Shown here: piece by piece, positions 12,601 to 25,918 of the stretch | Numbering within the stretch: the first letter of the stretch is position 1 | Layout of the letters: each line of letters starts with the position of its first letter | Assembly (NCBI GenBank): GCA_030562195.1 | Contig: CM060199.1 | Span: 9,878,338-9,942,337, forward strand | Direction: 5' to 3' | DNA: 64,000 nucleotides | Source of the DNA: Nipponacmea schrenckii | Lineage: Eukaryota > Mollusca > Gastropoda > Lottiidae | Program-made: the position numbers and the translations under genes | Notes under the pieces: generated by a model | The model's database searches: none | Told to the model about the DNA's origin: nothing | What the model saw: the letters and a program-made list of their open reading frames with translations, nothing else

Positions 12601-13884
12601 GGAAGCAGAAGATAGCTTGTCATCTACCCATCAACTTACCGTGTTCCCGATGTTCATGAAGCTGGACACGTTTAAGATCCATTTACAGCTTTGAATAATG
12701 AGGCGAGTGCAGAATAGTGCCAATATTATAGCAAAAATTTCCAGTCGCATATATTCTATCTTCATTAGTTCATCCACGTTGTGGCAAACATTTTGGCATA
12801 ATTGACAAAGTTTGTATTCAAGCTAAAATATATTCTAAAATTTTCATAAATATAATGCAAACAAAACTGCAGGCTTAAATATGTCGAACTTTGCCCAGAT
12901 GGCCCTGTTGCATTGTGAACGGATGCCACTGGCTTAACAACAAATAACCAACGAATTAATTTTCCATACAATATCTTGTCGTGTGGTGTCAGTGTTGGGC
13001 CAATTATTTATTATTCAACAGTTTGAGATTACCATTATCTTCTTGTACCTTATGGTCATCAATGACCTACTTCTAAATGAGTCAAAAACACACAAAGATG
13101 TCTTTCAAGCAAGGTGAAGGTAGTTCTATTGATTATATTACGTGACCCTTACTCTTGGAATTAACTACCCAATACGCCTTCTTTCAGCATATGCTAAATC
13201 TGTAATCTAAGACAAAATGTCGGACACTTACAATGCAAGGTTAATCCCCCGAGCAGATGCAAGTAAATCCACTTTGATTCTTCTTTTTAACTTTAAGTGT
13301 TGTTTGTGAAAATAAGGGGTAGAGATAAGGGCATGGGGGAGAAACGAGAGGTCGAACGTCTCCCAGGCTTAAACCTCTCATCCATATTACACAATAGAAA
13401 GAGGGTAGGTCCCACAGACCTGTTACATAGACGGGGTCATATCGGCTCCTGTGATAATTTCGAGTATTTTAAATTCAACTGTAAGAAACCAACAAAAGAT
13501 ACGGGACCACCTGTTTAAATCTGTACTAGAATTAATTCAATTCTTACAACGTGTATTGTCTCTTTTGACAATTTTAACATCTCTGTATTCGGGATGAAAT
13601 TAAGTAAATTGGTCGACCTAAAGTTGGAGTATATACCGATTTACTCTGATGTATTTTAAAATATCTCGAAAAAGTGGCCCCACAAAATAGCGATCACCAG
13701 CTGAGTATGGTTGTGAATATGAATATCGGTCATTACTTTCAACCTCTCATGCAAATGATTTTGGAGTTATGTTAAGAACTGTCGGACCTTACCCAAAAGC
13801 TTATCGCTGTGGAGTGAGGATACCTTTATTTAGTTCATGTAGAGTTATAAACCGAATTACATTCTTTGTAATTCGTAAAAGGTC
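9674..13884. other. Intergenic, no gene recognised
   Basis: About 4.2 kb without supportable genes. Several open frames of 65-85 codons occur on both strands (for example 9873-10127, 11219-11464 and 13297-13518). None shows a family motif, conserved-looking composition or flanking splice sites, so they are left uncalled. Confidence 0.5.
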
Positions 13885-14546
13885 AAGGGCAATAACTATT
13901 TGCAGATACATGTACTGACAATCTCACCATTGCGCAGAAAATTGACTTTTGTAAAAATAAAATCTCCAAAATTAATGAAGTAGAGAATTAAATTCGCCCG
14001 CTGTCTCTGAAATTTTTACAAATAGTAAAACAGTTTTATTCTCCAAAATCTCGGTAGTTTCTTTTAAAAAATTAATAGCCACCGTGACCGTCTACAAAAT
14101 TCTAGTAGACCCAATTTTCTATTAAAAGCTATGTATGTGGCAGTCAACACAAAACACAATGATATGTTATATGACCAAAGATTAATATCAGATGGTCAAA
14201 TGTTTTGAAAGAGAAGGGCAACTAACTATTTGCAGATACATGTACTGACAATCTCACCATTGCGCAGAAAATTGACTTTTGTCAAAATAAAATTGAACTT
14301 TTAATGAAGTAGAGAATTAAATTCGCCCGCTGTCTCTGAAATTTTTTACAAATAGTAAAACAGTTTTATTCTCCAAAATCTCGGTAGTTTCTTTTAAAAA
14401 TTTAATAGCCACCGTGACCGTCTACAAAATTCTAGTAGACCCTATTTTCTATTAAAAGCTATGTATGTGGCAGTCAACACAAAACATAATGATATGTTAT
14501 ATGACCAAAGATTAATATCAGATGGTCAAATGTTTTGAAAGAGAAG
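13885..14546. repeat. 330-bp tandem duplication, two near-identical copies
   Basis: Copy 1 is 13885-14216 and copy 2 is 14214-14546, exactly 330 bases apart (TGCAGATACATG at 13901 and 14231). Both run from AAGGGCAA.TAACTATT to TGTTTTGAAAGAGAAG. Only a few differences are visible, chiefly TCTCCAAAAT versus TGAACTTTT and single-base changes, so the duplication is recent. All frames contain stops; no protein is encoded. Confidence 0.95.
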
Positions 14547-16824
14547 ACAGATTTAACACCGGACACATCATTTACTGTCATTTTGTATCAAAAATAAGAA
14601 AAGGTGCAAAACAGTGTAAACAATTCGTTGATGAAAGCTTTTCAAATATAGGATTTTATGGCCATAGTATATAATTAAGGTTGTTTAGGTTAAGGACAGA
14701 AGCGTGAAGGTTTAAGAAAATCGTGGTTTTTATTTAATGTAATGATATCCTTAACTCAATAATAACCTACAATTTCAAGTAATAATGTATTCAAAATTTA
14801 GTAATTTATTAGTATTTTATATCTAGGGGGCACCTGGATACTGGCCTAATGACTATTTAATACAAAATTAAAGATGTAAGGTCGCGCTCTCACTTTTTTG
14901 GCAAGGGCGAAACTAAGAGACAATGCCCACTGTTCAGGAAGTCGATAGAAAAGTCGATTATTTGGAGTAATTCTGTAGAATGAATAATATTTTGTAAAAC
15001 ACGTGCAGTAAAAAATATATATTTACACGTAAGTAATCGAGATTGCTTTGAAGAAGTTTTTTTTTTTCTAGAATTGTACACTTACAAGTAAGACAGTTAA
15101 CTCCATCCCTGTAAAATGCCATTGATCAGTCGATTGTGATATCATGTTTTATCATCTTTATATCAATATCATCTTTTAGGAAGTTAGGACTCGAGATTTA
15201 TGATCTAAGGCATTTCACCATGTCCTCTTTAATCACTCTACCAGAAGATTAGTAGGCCTACGTAAAACTCCGTGCAATTCATGTCTGATCACTTCACTAA
15301 AAGGCAAGTCTGTCTCTCTTTCTGATTGTTTCCAATAAATATACACATTGCTGGTGAGTTGAGCTGTATTTGAACAATGATGAGGTATACACCAAAGGTC
15401 GAATCAGGGTCTTGTTTGCTTTCCTCATTACGCCAAATTGCCCCGAAGACTAGTGACGGCACACCGCGTAAAAAATCCTAAAATCGCCTTTTACCACAAA
15501 CAAAGAAAAAGTCTCCAGATGCTAGTACTAAGGCCATATGGTCGGCTAATAAAGCTTATATTATTGATAACATTACAAGAAGGGAGTTTTGAAGGCTGTC
15601 AGAAAAACAGAAGTTAACAAAGACGCAGTTAAGATTTGATTGTTTAGGACACTCTTTAGTTTTCAACTTATTTATAATTTGTCAACGATCTATTACAGAA
15701 TTTGATATCATTGGAAAGATTGCCACTACAATAATAAACAACAGTGTTATCAGATTTCTAATTTCAGACATGTAATGATGAGGGGAAAAAAATAAAGTTG
15801 ACAAGAAATAACTACCAGAATTCACCTTGCAATTCCCGGATTTTGTTGGTTTTTTTTCCGTCAATAGATTCATTGGGAATTTCAATCAAAACTGAAAAAT
15901 GTCACATATGACATATCTTTGATAAGTTTTCGCTTAAACATCAACCCGGACCATAACTAATTACTTGAAAGGGACAACGATTGTATTTTATGTATTGTGG
16001 TTAATAAACGATCTCAATAGGTTGCGACGATTTTCTGAGCACAGTTTCTACGATTTCTATAATTATGGTATATTCCAATTCACCCTACCTGTGAAAATAC
16101 AGCACAAACTTAGAAAATTTTATCTGTTATTAAATGCATTTTGAGTAGTCACGTGAAATTCATTGACAGTTATTAATATACAGTAGATAGTTACCCAAAT
16201 TTTGACTATCCCGTGTACTATTAACGTTTTTATTTCCAATTTAGATAAGATATTTCCTTTTAGCCAATTCCGACCCATTTCTTATATAGACATGTCAACT
16301 CTTGCATGTCATTTTATGGTTCATATAATGCATTTCTTAAGGTAGCGTCTGCATTCAGAAATGGGGGCGCAATTCATTTAAAGCTTATTACAGCAATAAA
16401 TGGGATTTATGAAAACGTTTGATGTTTGTTGATTAAAACTCGATAAGGGAGAAACTACAAAATTTAATTCTTTTAATATCTTTTCGTTTCATACAAATCC
16501 AATTCGATGCGATACAGTGATTTTCATTATGCTTGTTCCCATCCTCCAAACCGCAGGTTTTGGTGAATACATTATTCATACGCATGTATACCCATTCTGA
16601 AGAAGTCACGGGTAGTTATAAATGTTTGATTAACACGAGAGATTCAATATTCCATTTGAATGGAGGGCCCATCTTATTATTTTGTCGGCCTTTCAGGCTT
16701 TGAAGATTTCCTCAATTTTATGACACATAGGCCTAAGGTGTACTATTGCCTATACGAGTACATTTTTTGTCTACAAACAATTTGCTTATGTGTCTTTATA
16801 AGTATTTTGAGGACCATAATAACG
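14547..16824. other. Intergenic, no gene recognised
   Basis: AT-rich single-copy-looking sequence. Minus-strand open frames at 14890-15081 and 15682-15885 and a plus frame at 16660-16977 show no domain features. The last overlaps a tRNA-related element. Confidence 0.45.
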
Positions 16825-16885
16825 TTACACTCAGAGAGCAAGACGCTGGTTTGCCAATTTGAAAATCCAGGTTTTGGTCCCGACA
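16825..16885 (+). repeat. Degenerate tRNA-related segment, probable SINE head
   Basis: The stretch resembles a decayed tRNA: a D-arm-like CTCAGAGAGC, an anticodon-arm-like CGCTGGTTTGCCAATTTGAA and a T-arm-like CCAGGTTTTGGTCCCGAC, in the right order and spacing. Bivalve and gastropod SINEs often start with such a tRNA-derived head. Box B is poor (GGTTTTGGTCC), so it is not a functional tRNA gene. I could not define the SINE body or its 3' end. Confidence 0.4.
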
Positions 16886-18749
16886 TAGTTCGAGACAACA
16901 CCTTCAAATGGTTCAACTCCTTGTACCCCATTTGTCAGTTAGGGGGGCTTACATTGAATCTGATGCACTGTCCTTAAGGATCCCTCGACAGCCGATAATT
17001 CTGCCTCAGCAAATCTTCTCATTGCCCTATTATCTGGTAAGACATGTCCTACTGTCCCAACTTACGTCGTTATCAGAAGTTTACTGATTATTATGATGGT
17101 TGCTATTCGTAACGAGATGGAATCTGATGAAACTGTAGTCACTTTGACATTTTATTTTTTATTTTTCATCCCTGAATTGAACAATGATTCAACAGCTCTT
17201 TAATATTCAGAAATAGAAATCATTTTCAGTCCTACATGATAAAAACATGCTGGGAGCGTAGGAAGATGCATGCAGAAGTGATCCTTGTAAACAAGTTATA
17301 ACATTTAAGGTAGATCAGCAAGGCGGGTTATTGTGTTGAGTTTCTTATCGCACTACCTATGAATAGATAATGTAGATGTACATAAATGGAATAAGCAGTC
17401 TTAGAAGACACCTTTTAGGATCACGACAACTTTAGCACTGAAGACATGCTTAAAATGCTTGTGATACAATGTTGTCAATTCTATTTAATAAATCGCCTCT
17501 TTAGCCACATCGGATTGCATAAACTACTCAGCAAATATAATACAAATTCAGGATCTATCATTAAATTTTCTTATAGACTAAATATACAGGGACACATTTC
17601 AAACTCACTGTAAACCGAGACGTCCAAATACAGTCGAGAACAAAGAAAACCACAAATAAAGGCGTACAACGTACAAAGAAGGTGCATTTGTGCCGAAATA
17701 TACGTTGTTATTTACCACAAAATATATCATAATACGAAAGGCACGCGACACGCGTCATATTCACATCGTATTGTGAGAAGGCGGAACGAATTCTTCATAT
17801 AAATGTCACTCAAAATATGGGGCGTAACGTTCTTAAATCCCTTTTGAGTAGCCTTTTTCTATACTTTACTATCATGAATTAGCGCTTTTACGCACGACAG
17901 AAACTGTATTGTTCAACAAACAAAAGAAGCCGGCATCGGCACGGATTTAGCCTCAATGCTAACTCGATTGATAGAGACCTCAATTCCCAATGGTGCAATT
18001 TCTTCATGTAAACATGTTTTCAATCATTATTTAATATCGTAAATGATCCCAAAAACCGCTCCATTTTGCTTCAACAATGTGGAAATTTCTGTGGTTGATA
18101 GGGGAAATGATAAAATATAGACATAAGCGAAATTACGGAAAGGTAATATCCCCATACACCTGTATACGCATCTTGGTTATACTAAATAGAAGCCTACTCG
18201 CACTATCAAAGTGATAGGTTACAGTTGTCTAAATGATGATCCCTCATTACACACTTCGTGGCAATTTAGACGTCCATAAGCACAATCAGCTGCAAAAATG
18301 TCATACTCAATGCTCACTGAACGCCGTTATCCGTCCTCATTAACCCAATCAAGTTCAGGAAAGTTGGATGGAAAAAAACTTTTTTTCATCGGATATAATT
18401 TCTCTAGAGCTGGTTGTGCAAGATTTGATTTGCATTAATTGACGTAGGTTGTACTTGTTTACGAGTAGGGAAGAGCATGGTGCAGATTTGTTAGTTTTAT
18501 CTGATAAAATATATTGATTATTGATATTTTGTACAGAAAAGATTTGTTTACTCAACTTTTTGTTTTGATTCTATTGATTATATGATAAACAAGACAGATT
18601 TCAATCAAAACTAATATAATATAATACTTCAACATTTGTCATCGTTTACTTTACTCTTAATATTGTTTGTTTATGAGTTGTCTGCCCTTTGACCACAAAC
18701 TTGCAGTAGATAACGATAAGGAGGTTTAACTCCAGCCGGTACCTCGCAA
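16886..18749. other. Intergenic, no gene recognised
   Basis: No supportable exon, RNA gene or repeat. The open frame at 18355-18555 on the minus strand is not supported by anything else. Confidence 0.45.
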
Positions 18750-19110
18750 ATGTTTGTAACCAACAAAGAAACAGTACTGAATGGTATGAGGTTAGATTGA
18801 ATCCTCATTGGAATATGTTGTAAGCAAATAACGAGGTTCTATAAGGGCCAGTACCTTGCGTCGTTTTGCAATCAACAACGGAGCAGTAACAACCCACACG
18901 GAGTTCGGTTGAAATGGATTTGTTTGTTACCAGCATCGGAATCGTATCGACTCGTGTCTTGACAATCGACAACGGGTTGATAAAGAACCATATAAACATT
19001 TCGATAGACAAATTGTAACCAAAAATCCATATCGTCCACTCTGGCTATTTCTTTACGACTGTTCGGACTTAGCATCTTTTTTTTTACCAACAACAAAACA
19101 GTACCGATTC
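18750..19110. repeat. Weak degenerate repeat of about 100-120 bases
   Basis: Three or four segments share an (A)ACCAACAA.G.AACAGTA core near 18755, 18866, 18962 and 19088; the first two also share a GAGGTTAGATTGAA / GAGTTCGGTTGAA continuation. Similarity is only about 60-65 percent by eye. Overlapping minus-strand open frames here are probably by-products. Confidence 0.3.
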
Positions 19111-22100
19111 TAAGACGATTCCTAGGGTCAGAATATTCAGGTGAATTGGTCAGACATTTCAATTAACACCCGAAGGCACGCAATCAGGGAGAGGTAGAAT
19201 AAAATTAGTTAATGAATAAATCCACTTTGATTAGACCTACAGCGCTTCGATATGGCTATAAGTATCAGGACTAATTATTCTGCTACGCCTGTAGCCTTTA
19301 TTTATTTATATCCCAAGAGTACTTAGTAACACGAAAGGTGCCGGATTTTGTTCCATTGAAGTTTAAAGGTACGAAACGACATGATTTTATTTCGCTGTTC
19401 ACTCTAATAATGATCTACTTATGACAATCCTAGTTGCTAGCGCAACACATTTGGGACTATAGGGCGCAATGACCGCACAACTTTGGCTAAGGTGGGATTT
19501 TACAGGAAAATATAATTAATAACGAGATATATTTGGGAAAAAGAAATTTCAAAATAATATTTTAAAATTTCTGAGAAATCAACTTGAGGTTCAGTGTAGC
19601 CCTTCTGCTACTGGTTCTGGTTGAAATTATTTTGGTAAGTGATGAATCATTAATTAAACACTCATTGTATCATTCAAAATTATCTTTTCATTCAAGCTGT
19701 ATCGTATTGGATAGTATTGCCATGCAGGAAGTACGCGTGTCGCCATTTTAGTTTTGCAAATGATATCACGTGTCAGTCAATATTGATCAATCATATCAAA
19801 GGATGTTTAATTGAAAACCATGTTAGCAATCCACTACCATAATTTGTTCAGTTGTGCTAATTTTTCACTGATTTTCAGATAATTTTGGATTTTTCCATTG
19901 TGAAACATAGAGCTTTTTTGATCAGCGTCTTAAGTAAAGAAGCGGTAAGCCAACCAGTCATTGTGCGCAAGTAATAAATTTGTGAACCTTTAAAGCTAAT
20001 ACGTGTATTTTGACTCTATTGTTTATTTTACTTTAAAATTTAAATATTTGAAATCCGAAAGCGATCACTGTGAAGATTTTCATGATCAGTTATGTTCACA
20101 AATGTAGGCAATATCAAGAAACATAGTAGAGTTCTAACAGATAGTTTGACGACTACAGGCCTAACCGAAAATTTGGACATGAAGATTAGAATTCTATACG
20201 GTATTATAACGGTGTATTCCGAGTCCAGTATTTAAGAATGTAAACAAATTGACTTCAATATGACACGTGTCATGTTAACATTCACGGTAAGAATTCTTTA
20301 CTTGAAACGTAATATTTGTTAACATATTGATACAAATTGAACAAGAGTTTTAATTTACTTCCAATAGTCATTCATAAGTAAATTCGATAAAAGCATTAAA
20401 AAATACCGTTTTTTAAAACTAAATTCTGTTTTGCTGTTTTCGTGATAGTAAAGTCACATTGTGGTCAATGGGATGGGAAGAATCACTGAAGGTGGACTGG
20501 AACTAAGCATTGTGCAACTCTAAAATTACGCGATACACACTAGTAGGGTTGAAAATCGTTTTCGAATTCTTTGAAAGCACAAGATCATCAAGTCTCGAGT
20601 TCTTATCTTAAGGCAGAGTGTTTTAAATTATTATTTCATTTTTTCATTCATTGACCTCATTTCCTTTCAGAAGAATTGAAGAACAACAGATTGGCGCTCA
20701 CATTCCACAAAATTTAAATTCATTCTGTCAAAAAAATACAAAAATGTAAATAAAAAGCGTACACAAAAGTAATTTGTGCAATTAAGAATTGAAAGAAACT
20801 GTTGCTGTGTCGTGAGAGTAAAATTTATAGCACGTCCAACCGAGTGTTGATGGAAAGCTGATATAGTAAATGTCAAAAAAACATTTTATCTTTAAAAAAA
20901 GTCTCCTTGTTTTGATGTATCTAGCATATAATGGACTTTTTACCGTCACGCCATGATCAGATTTTGTGGTCGATTTTATAAAAAAGGAATTTCAAACTTC
21001 TTAATTTCGTCATAATGAAATCTGCACAAACCATACTATACACGACATACGACACAAAGTATCACGTGACATAAGAAATATTCATGTGGCCATATGTATC
21101 GTATTTATTAAACTTCATAACCAAACGTTATTCAAATTTCATTTTGTCAAAGTTTCAATTGCATACAAAGAATTTCACGGTGCTCTGAAACATGTTTTTG
21201 AAGAGTGTCGGTGTTGGTCTTTGATGTTGGTCACGTGACGTGATGACGAGATTAATAAGGAAAGTGATCTATGACACGTGCTATTATCAGATTTGAGAGG
21301 TGGCGCGCACTATTCTTAGGCTTTACAGAAATTTAATTGGAACTGACTGCCTTTCAAAACTCTTGAATACTTATGTCAATTTATTTTATCAATTTCTAGT
21401 AACGAAGAAAAAATCCAAATAAAACCACATATGTGTAACATTGCTAACGGAGTCTTTGGTGGTATCAATCACACAACTGAACCTTTTTTCTGTACTATAC
21501 GAAGGCCTATTTAATAATCATGAAGACCTGTTGGTTGCTATTTGACACCATTTTAAAACGACTTAAAGTGTTTTTCGTCAAACCTACAATCATACATCAA
21601 ATTATCGAATAGATAAGCACAAAAGTGTTTTCATTATTTCACGGAGATAAGATATTGAACAAAGCAAGAAGGTGTCGACACTGACGAGTCCAAAATGCCC
21701 CTCGCTGAAAAATCGACCCTTGAGAAGAGAACATGTGGTGACATAGTGCTATGAAATAAAGGTTGTTTTGGTATTGCAAGGGGGAATTTTTGGAGACTAT
21801 TATACCACCACCGGATAAATTACCACCTTTCAAAAAAATTATCAAATCATACAGGCTGATTGTTCACGACACTTGATTTTTGCCAGCAAGTGTTAATTTC
21901 TGTCAAATTTCACATCAAGACAACTGTTGGGCAGAAAGTGTAAAACTAAACCCTATTATTTTATAACTCGAATGATTAAATATCTGTGCAGTCTTCTGTC
22001 TTTTCCTAAACCAAAATCATTTTTGTAGAAATTGTATCATGTATATTATCATGGAACATATAGGCCGAATTTTCGGGGGTGCACCAATCCATTTGTTTAA

Positions 22101-23390
22101 ATGCCATTAATTCATCGCATATTTCAATAAACAAATGTCCTTCCTATAATAAACATTTTTATCGCTGTGTGCATAGTTATATGTCGCGTTTTAGGAAACT
22201 AAAAGCAGCACATTTTCATTGCCGCTTTCGTTATAGGTCTCAATAAGGATATATGATGAAAAATTGTCAACAGATATGACAGCTCTATTACCTGTCTCCT
22301 CGGGAGATTCAAATTTAATTCCTGCCCAAGTATCTTCTATAAAGAGATTAATAATGAAATCATAACGAGCAGAAAATCAGCTTAAAATCAGACAGAAGGT
22401 TTAATAATTAGATTGTTATCTACATGTTCATGTGATATAAAATAAAGTCTAGACCACCCTCTAGTGGCAGATTGTGTGGCATCTATGGTCCATGGACCAT
22501 TGAGCTGAAAATTGTCAAACTAGGGTGAAATAAAAAAAATGAATTTTATGTCCATCTTTTCTTGAGTTTTGTTGGACTTCAAGTAGATATGTCATACAGT
22601 GCACAAGAAGGGAAAATAGGCCGAGGCATACGTATTCACTTGAAATACACCGATTTTCATACAGAGATCCGTAGTCTCTGCGTGATCTAGATCAGTGCCT
22701 CTATTGGAGAGTATTTCCCTATACCTAATACAATTTATCCACAGCACAGCATAGTATTCTCTTGTTAATGACGTCCAATATCGGATACCAATAATGGGGA
22801 TATAAGTTTCCAATACCTCCCCAGATGATAGGCATAAATCAGGCCCATAGGAACAGGGGAGCAAGAAGTGACAAAGCCTATCTGTTAAAATCGATTACCC
22901 CCATGTAACAATTTAGACAACTGTCAATTTCATAACATACTCCGAACTCCTCTCCGGATAAATCACTTTTCATTCTGAACTATAAAGTCTGACAGCGGGC
23001 TTGGAATAAATCCAACGTCCCCTTCTTTCAACCTATACAGATGGTCGAACTCTTTATAACATTAGACTGTCATTATAAACTATTTTAATCTCTATTGTAA
23101 AACACAATATAACTCTCGCTTCATTGATATCAAAGCAACCATCGATAATATGACATGATTTTTGAGACTTTTAAATTCTAATTTCACGGCTCGATGCTTC
23201 CTGCGAGTTAAAAATGTATTTTTACATATGTTCTGTTTCATCCTTAAGATTTAAATATAAAATTAATTTGTGATATTTGGCGGTAAATTAATACATCATT
23301 GAATCCCCGATTGTTGTGGCTTAGATTTTCCCCAGACTCACCCCTAAATAGCTATCAGAGGCTATAGTCAGCAAGTTTCGTACTAGTTGA
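19111..23390. other. Intergenic, no gene recognised
   Basis: About 4.3 kb. The longest open frame (22592-22864, minus, 90 codons) has a moderately protein-like composition but no start or splice context and no motif that I know. E-box sequences CACGTGAC occur at 21063 and near 21232. Confidence 0.45.
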
Positions 23391-23807
23391 CAAGTTAACG
23401 TCTCCTTCCAGCTTACTGATATAGCAAACAAGATAGCTGTTGGTAAGTAGCAAGTTAACGCCCCCGTCCAGGTTACTGATATAGAAAACAAGATAGTTGT
23501 TGGTAAGTAACAAGTCTCCTTCCAGCTTACTGATATAGAAAACAAGATAGTTGTTGGTAAGTAACAAGTCTCCTTTCAGCTTACTGATATCGAAAACAAG
23601 ATAGTTGTTGGTAAGTAGCAAGTTAACGTCTCCTTTCAGCTTACTGATATCGAAAACAAGATAGTTGTTGGTAAGTAGCACGCTAACGTCTACTTCCAGG
23701 TCACTGATATCGAAACCTAGATAGTTGTTGGTAAGTAGCAAGTTAACGTCTACTTCCAGCTCACTGATATCGAAAACTAGATAGTTGTTGGTAAGTAGCA
23801 AGTTAAC
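23391..23807. repeat. 60-bp minisatellite, seven copies plus a partial one
   Basis: Units start at 23391, 23451, 23511, 23565, 23619, 23679 and 23739, with a partial unit at 23799. Five are 60 bases and two are 54 bases (lacking TTAACG). Every unit has CCAG or TCAG followed by (C/G)TTACTGATAT or TCACTGATAT, then ATAG(T/C)TGTTGGTAAGTA. Since 60 and 54 are both multiples of three, one minus-strand frame stays open through the whole array (to 23355), reading a 20-residue repeat of the form LLLTNNYLVFDISKLKGDVN. No start context or non-repeat flanking coding sequence supports a gene. Confidence 0.93.
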
Positions 23808-24801
23808 AACCGTGTAATTGAAATGTTTGAACCCGTAGAGTAATGTTCATAGAAAATAGTTATATTTAAAGAGTTATGTTGTTCTCTTCTTAACCCTTTC
23901 AACACCAATCTTTAAAGTTCTCTTTATACTTAAAATCATTAACTTCAAACTACATTTTCAAAGTATAATTGTTGTAGTATTTCATTTAACATTCTGAGCT
24001 CACTATATACCAATCGACAACCGACGCCTGTACACAACACAGTTGTTCGTGACATTTTTATATCTTTACTTTACACATGAAACCAAAGACAATTGATTTT
24101 GAAAAACTTTCGAAATCATTAAAATTCCTTCTCTGGGCTAAATATTCAACGACTGCTTAACATAGACGTTTTTTTTTAATCATTAGGAAGCGGCGGTTAA
24201 TATGGGCTCAGGAATTCGTTTCCCACGTAAAATATATCCCTGCTACAAGAAGTGATAGTATTTGGCATTTGATCAATCGCTGGATTGACTTGACACCAAC
24301 AACTGACAAAGTTTTAATGGTTTCAAAATGGCGTCTAATCGAAAAAAAATCCAATCTAATGAAATAGGGCTGAACTTGTTTTGTCTAAATATTATAATAT
24401 ATATTTCATAATACCCTTTATGTAGGTAATAGTACAATTGACCCTTGATGTCCAGTAACAATACCTATCATTCATGTATACAAACCACCAATATCATCAT
24501 TCTCTTCTTTATCGCTCTTGAATGGTAACAAACACAACCTTAACCATTCTGGGATGAAAGGGTCATAAAATGATGTTTTATACTATTGTTACTTTGATAT
24601 GAACAGCACCTTTGTAGTTTTTCTCTTACTGAAAGAGAAAGAAGGTGTCTACTAAACAAACAAGAAGCTTTATAATTTGAGAGATAGGAGTAACCTTGAT
24701 ATAAGATTGACAAAACTCTGTTGTTGAGTGGGGTGTAGCCGCCTGCTGTCCTTGCTGATTTACGTGTCGTTTAAGTGGAACTAAAATGCTAAAAGTGGGC
24801 T
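23808..24801. other. Intergenic, nothing recognised
   Basis: AT-rich DNA between the minisatellite and the candidate minus-strand exon. If that exon is real, the right part (about 24400-24801) would be its 3' UTR; no clear poly(A) signal was picked. Confidence 0.35.
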
Positions 24802-24993
24802 TTATATGAAGCCATTGGAAAGGTTTGATATACTTCTCCTTTTGAGTCGTTGTCTTGTTACTAGCCCTACTGGACGCGTCTGTGGAAACAACTCCTCCCC
24901 CCTCAGCATATTATTAAAAACGTCACTGATTGTGTTGGCATTAATACCGGAAGAAAAGATCTCACTCCGGGCGATGCCCAAAATAAATAGAGG
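24802..24993 (-). CDS. Candidate terminal exon of an unidentified gene (minus strand)
   Basis: On the minus strand a good acceptor (pyrimidine tract ending CTCTTGTCAG) is followed in phase 0 by 63 codons and a stop. The translation starts PLFILGIARSEIFSSG, continues with a hydrophilic segment and ends with a basic RQRLKRRS tail. Codons such as GGC ATC GCC CGG are GC-richer than the flanks, which favours coding. A hydrophobic start followed by a basic tail could be a last membrane segment plus cytoplasmic tail, but there is no NPxxY or other signature. No preceding exon was found to the right, so product and even reality are uncertain. Confidence 0.3.
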   Translation of the reverse strand, partial: PLFILGIARSEIFSSGINANTISDVFNNMLRGEELFPQTRPVGLVTRQRLKRRSISNLSNGFI

Positions 24994-25583
24994 CTGACAA
25001 GAGCGAGTAAGTAAATAAACATCTATTATATTACAAGTTTTTTTTACGATGGACATAAATTGTAACAAAATCCCTTCTTATCAGTAACAATCTTTACTTT
25101 TGATTGACATTTCAATTTCGTGAATAATGTCCAAAATTTGTTTTTCTCTTCAAATATTAATGATCAAGTGAAAAATGACTGAATGAATGAAGTGATTTTG
25201 AAAGGAATTTGGGAGATAAACTCAATTTTACTTTTCAAGTGTTTGTGTATAACTGTGCCCTAATAGGAATTTGGTACTATTCCATGATCAAAGACTGCTA
25301 TTTTCTTTTGGCTTAAATAGGACAATTCGGCTGGTCACCACACACGATGTTTAACCTTGATACTTAGAGTATTTGCCCAGTTTGCTTTATTGAATCCCAT
25401 AATGTTATCCTTTCTGGCTCCCCTTTCTGGCGACAGTGCTGGCTTATTGGTTATACAGTTATGCCTTGAAGAGAACAAAAGTCTGCATCATAATCGCTTC
25501 TTCCAAATTGTATAATGTGCTGCAGAGCCAGCTTGTAGCTTTTACTCATCTGGGCAATTAAAGTGTTCTGGAATCTCATACTT

Positions 25584-25918
25584 TTAAAGTTCTACTACCT
25601 CTTAGGATGACCAAAATGTTGAAATTTGAAACTTGGTCAAAGTCTTTGTTCATCACTGGTGTCAATATTATATTATAGAATCCCTCTAAAATCCAATAAA
25701 TCTATAAATCTGAATAATACTCCATTAATTTAAGTAAGTTTAAAAAGCGCCTAGCAGCGTGTTTCAATAATTTCCAAGTCTGACGTATCTATCCTTTTAT
25801 AGAGATTATATTCTTTATTCATTGTACCTGATAAGTCCAGCTAAAGAGTATATACTCTTATTGGCCAAGTTTGAGAAATAAAATTCTATGTCCATTCTTA
25901 GAGAAAGTATGGCTTTAA
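25584..25918 (+). mobile_element. MITE family A, copy 1 (TTAA-flanked)
   Basis: TTAA at 25584-25587 and 25915-25918 bracket a 327-base element. Its left end (CTCTTAGGATGACC) and right end (GTCCATTCTTAGAG) are degraded versions of the inverted termini TCTTAGAATGAAC / GTTCATTCTAAGA seen in the copies at 46195 and 59409. Internal landmarks shared with them include ACTGGTGTCA, AGAATCCCT and CTCTTATTGGCCAAGTTT. It has no coding capacity. TTAA target sites point to piggyBac- or Kolobok-like mobilisation. Confidence 0.65.

Noticed and set aside
16660..16977. 105-codon plus-strand frame
   Set aside because: It runs through a tRNA-related repeat segment and has no protein features.
22592..22864. 90-codon minus-strand frame with moderately protein-like composition
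   Set aside because: No splice sites, no start context and no recognisable motif.
23391..23807. CRISPR-like array
   Set aside because: The whole unit repeats, there are no unique spacers, and the genome is eukaryotic; it is a minisatellite.
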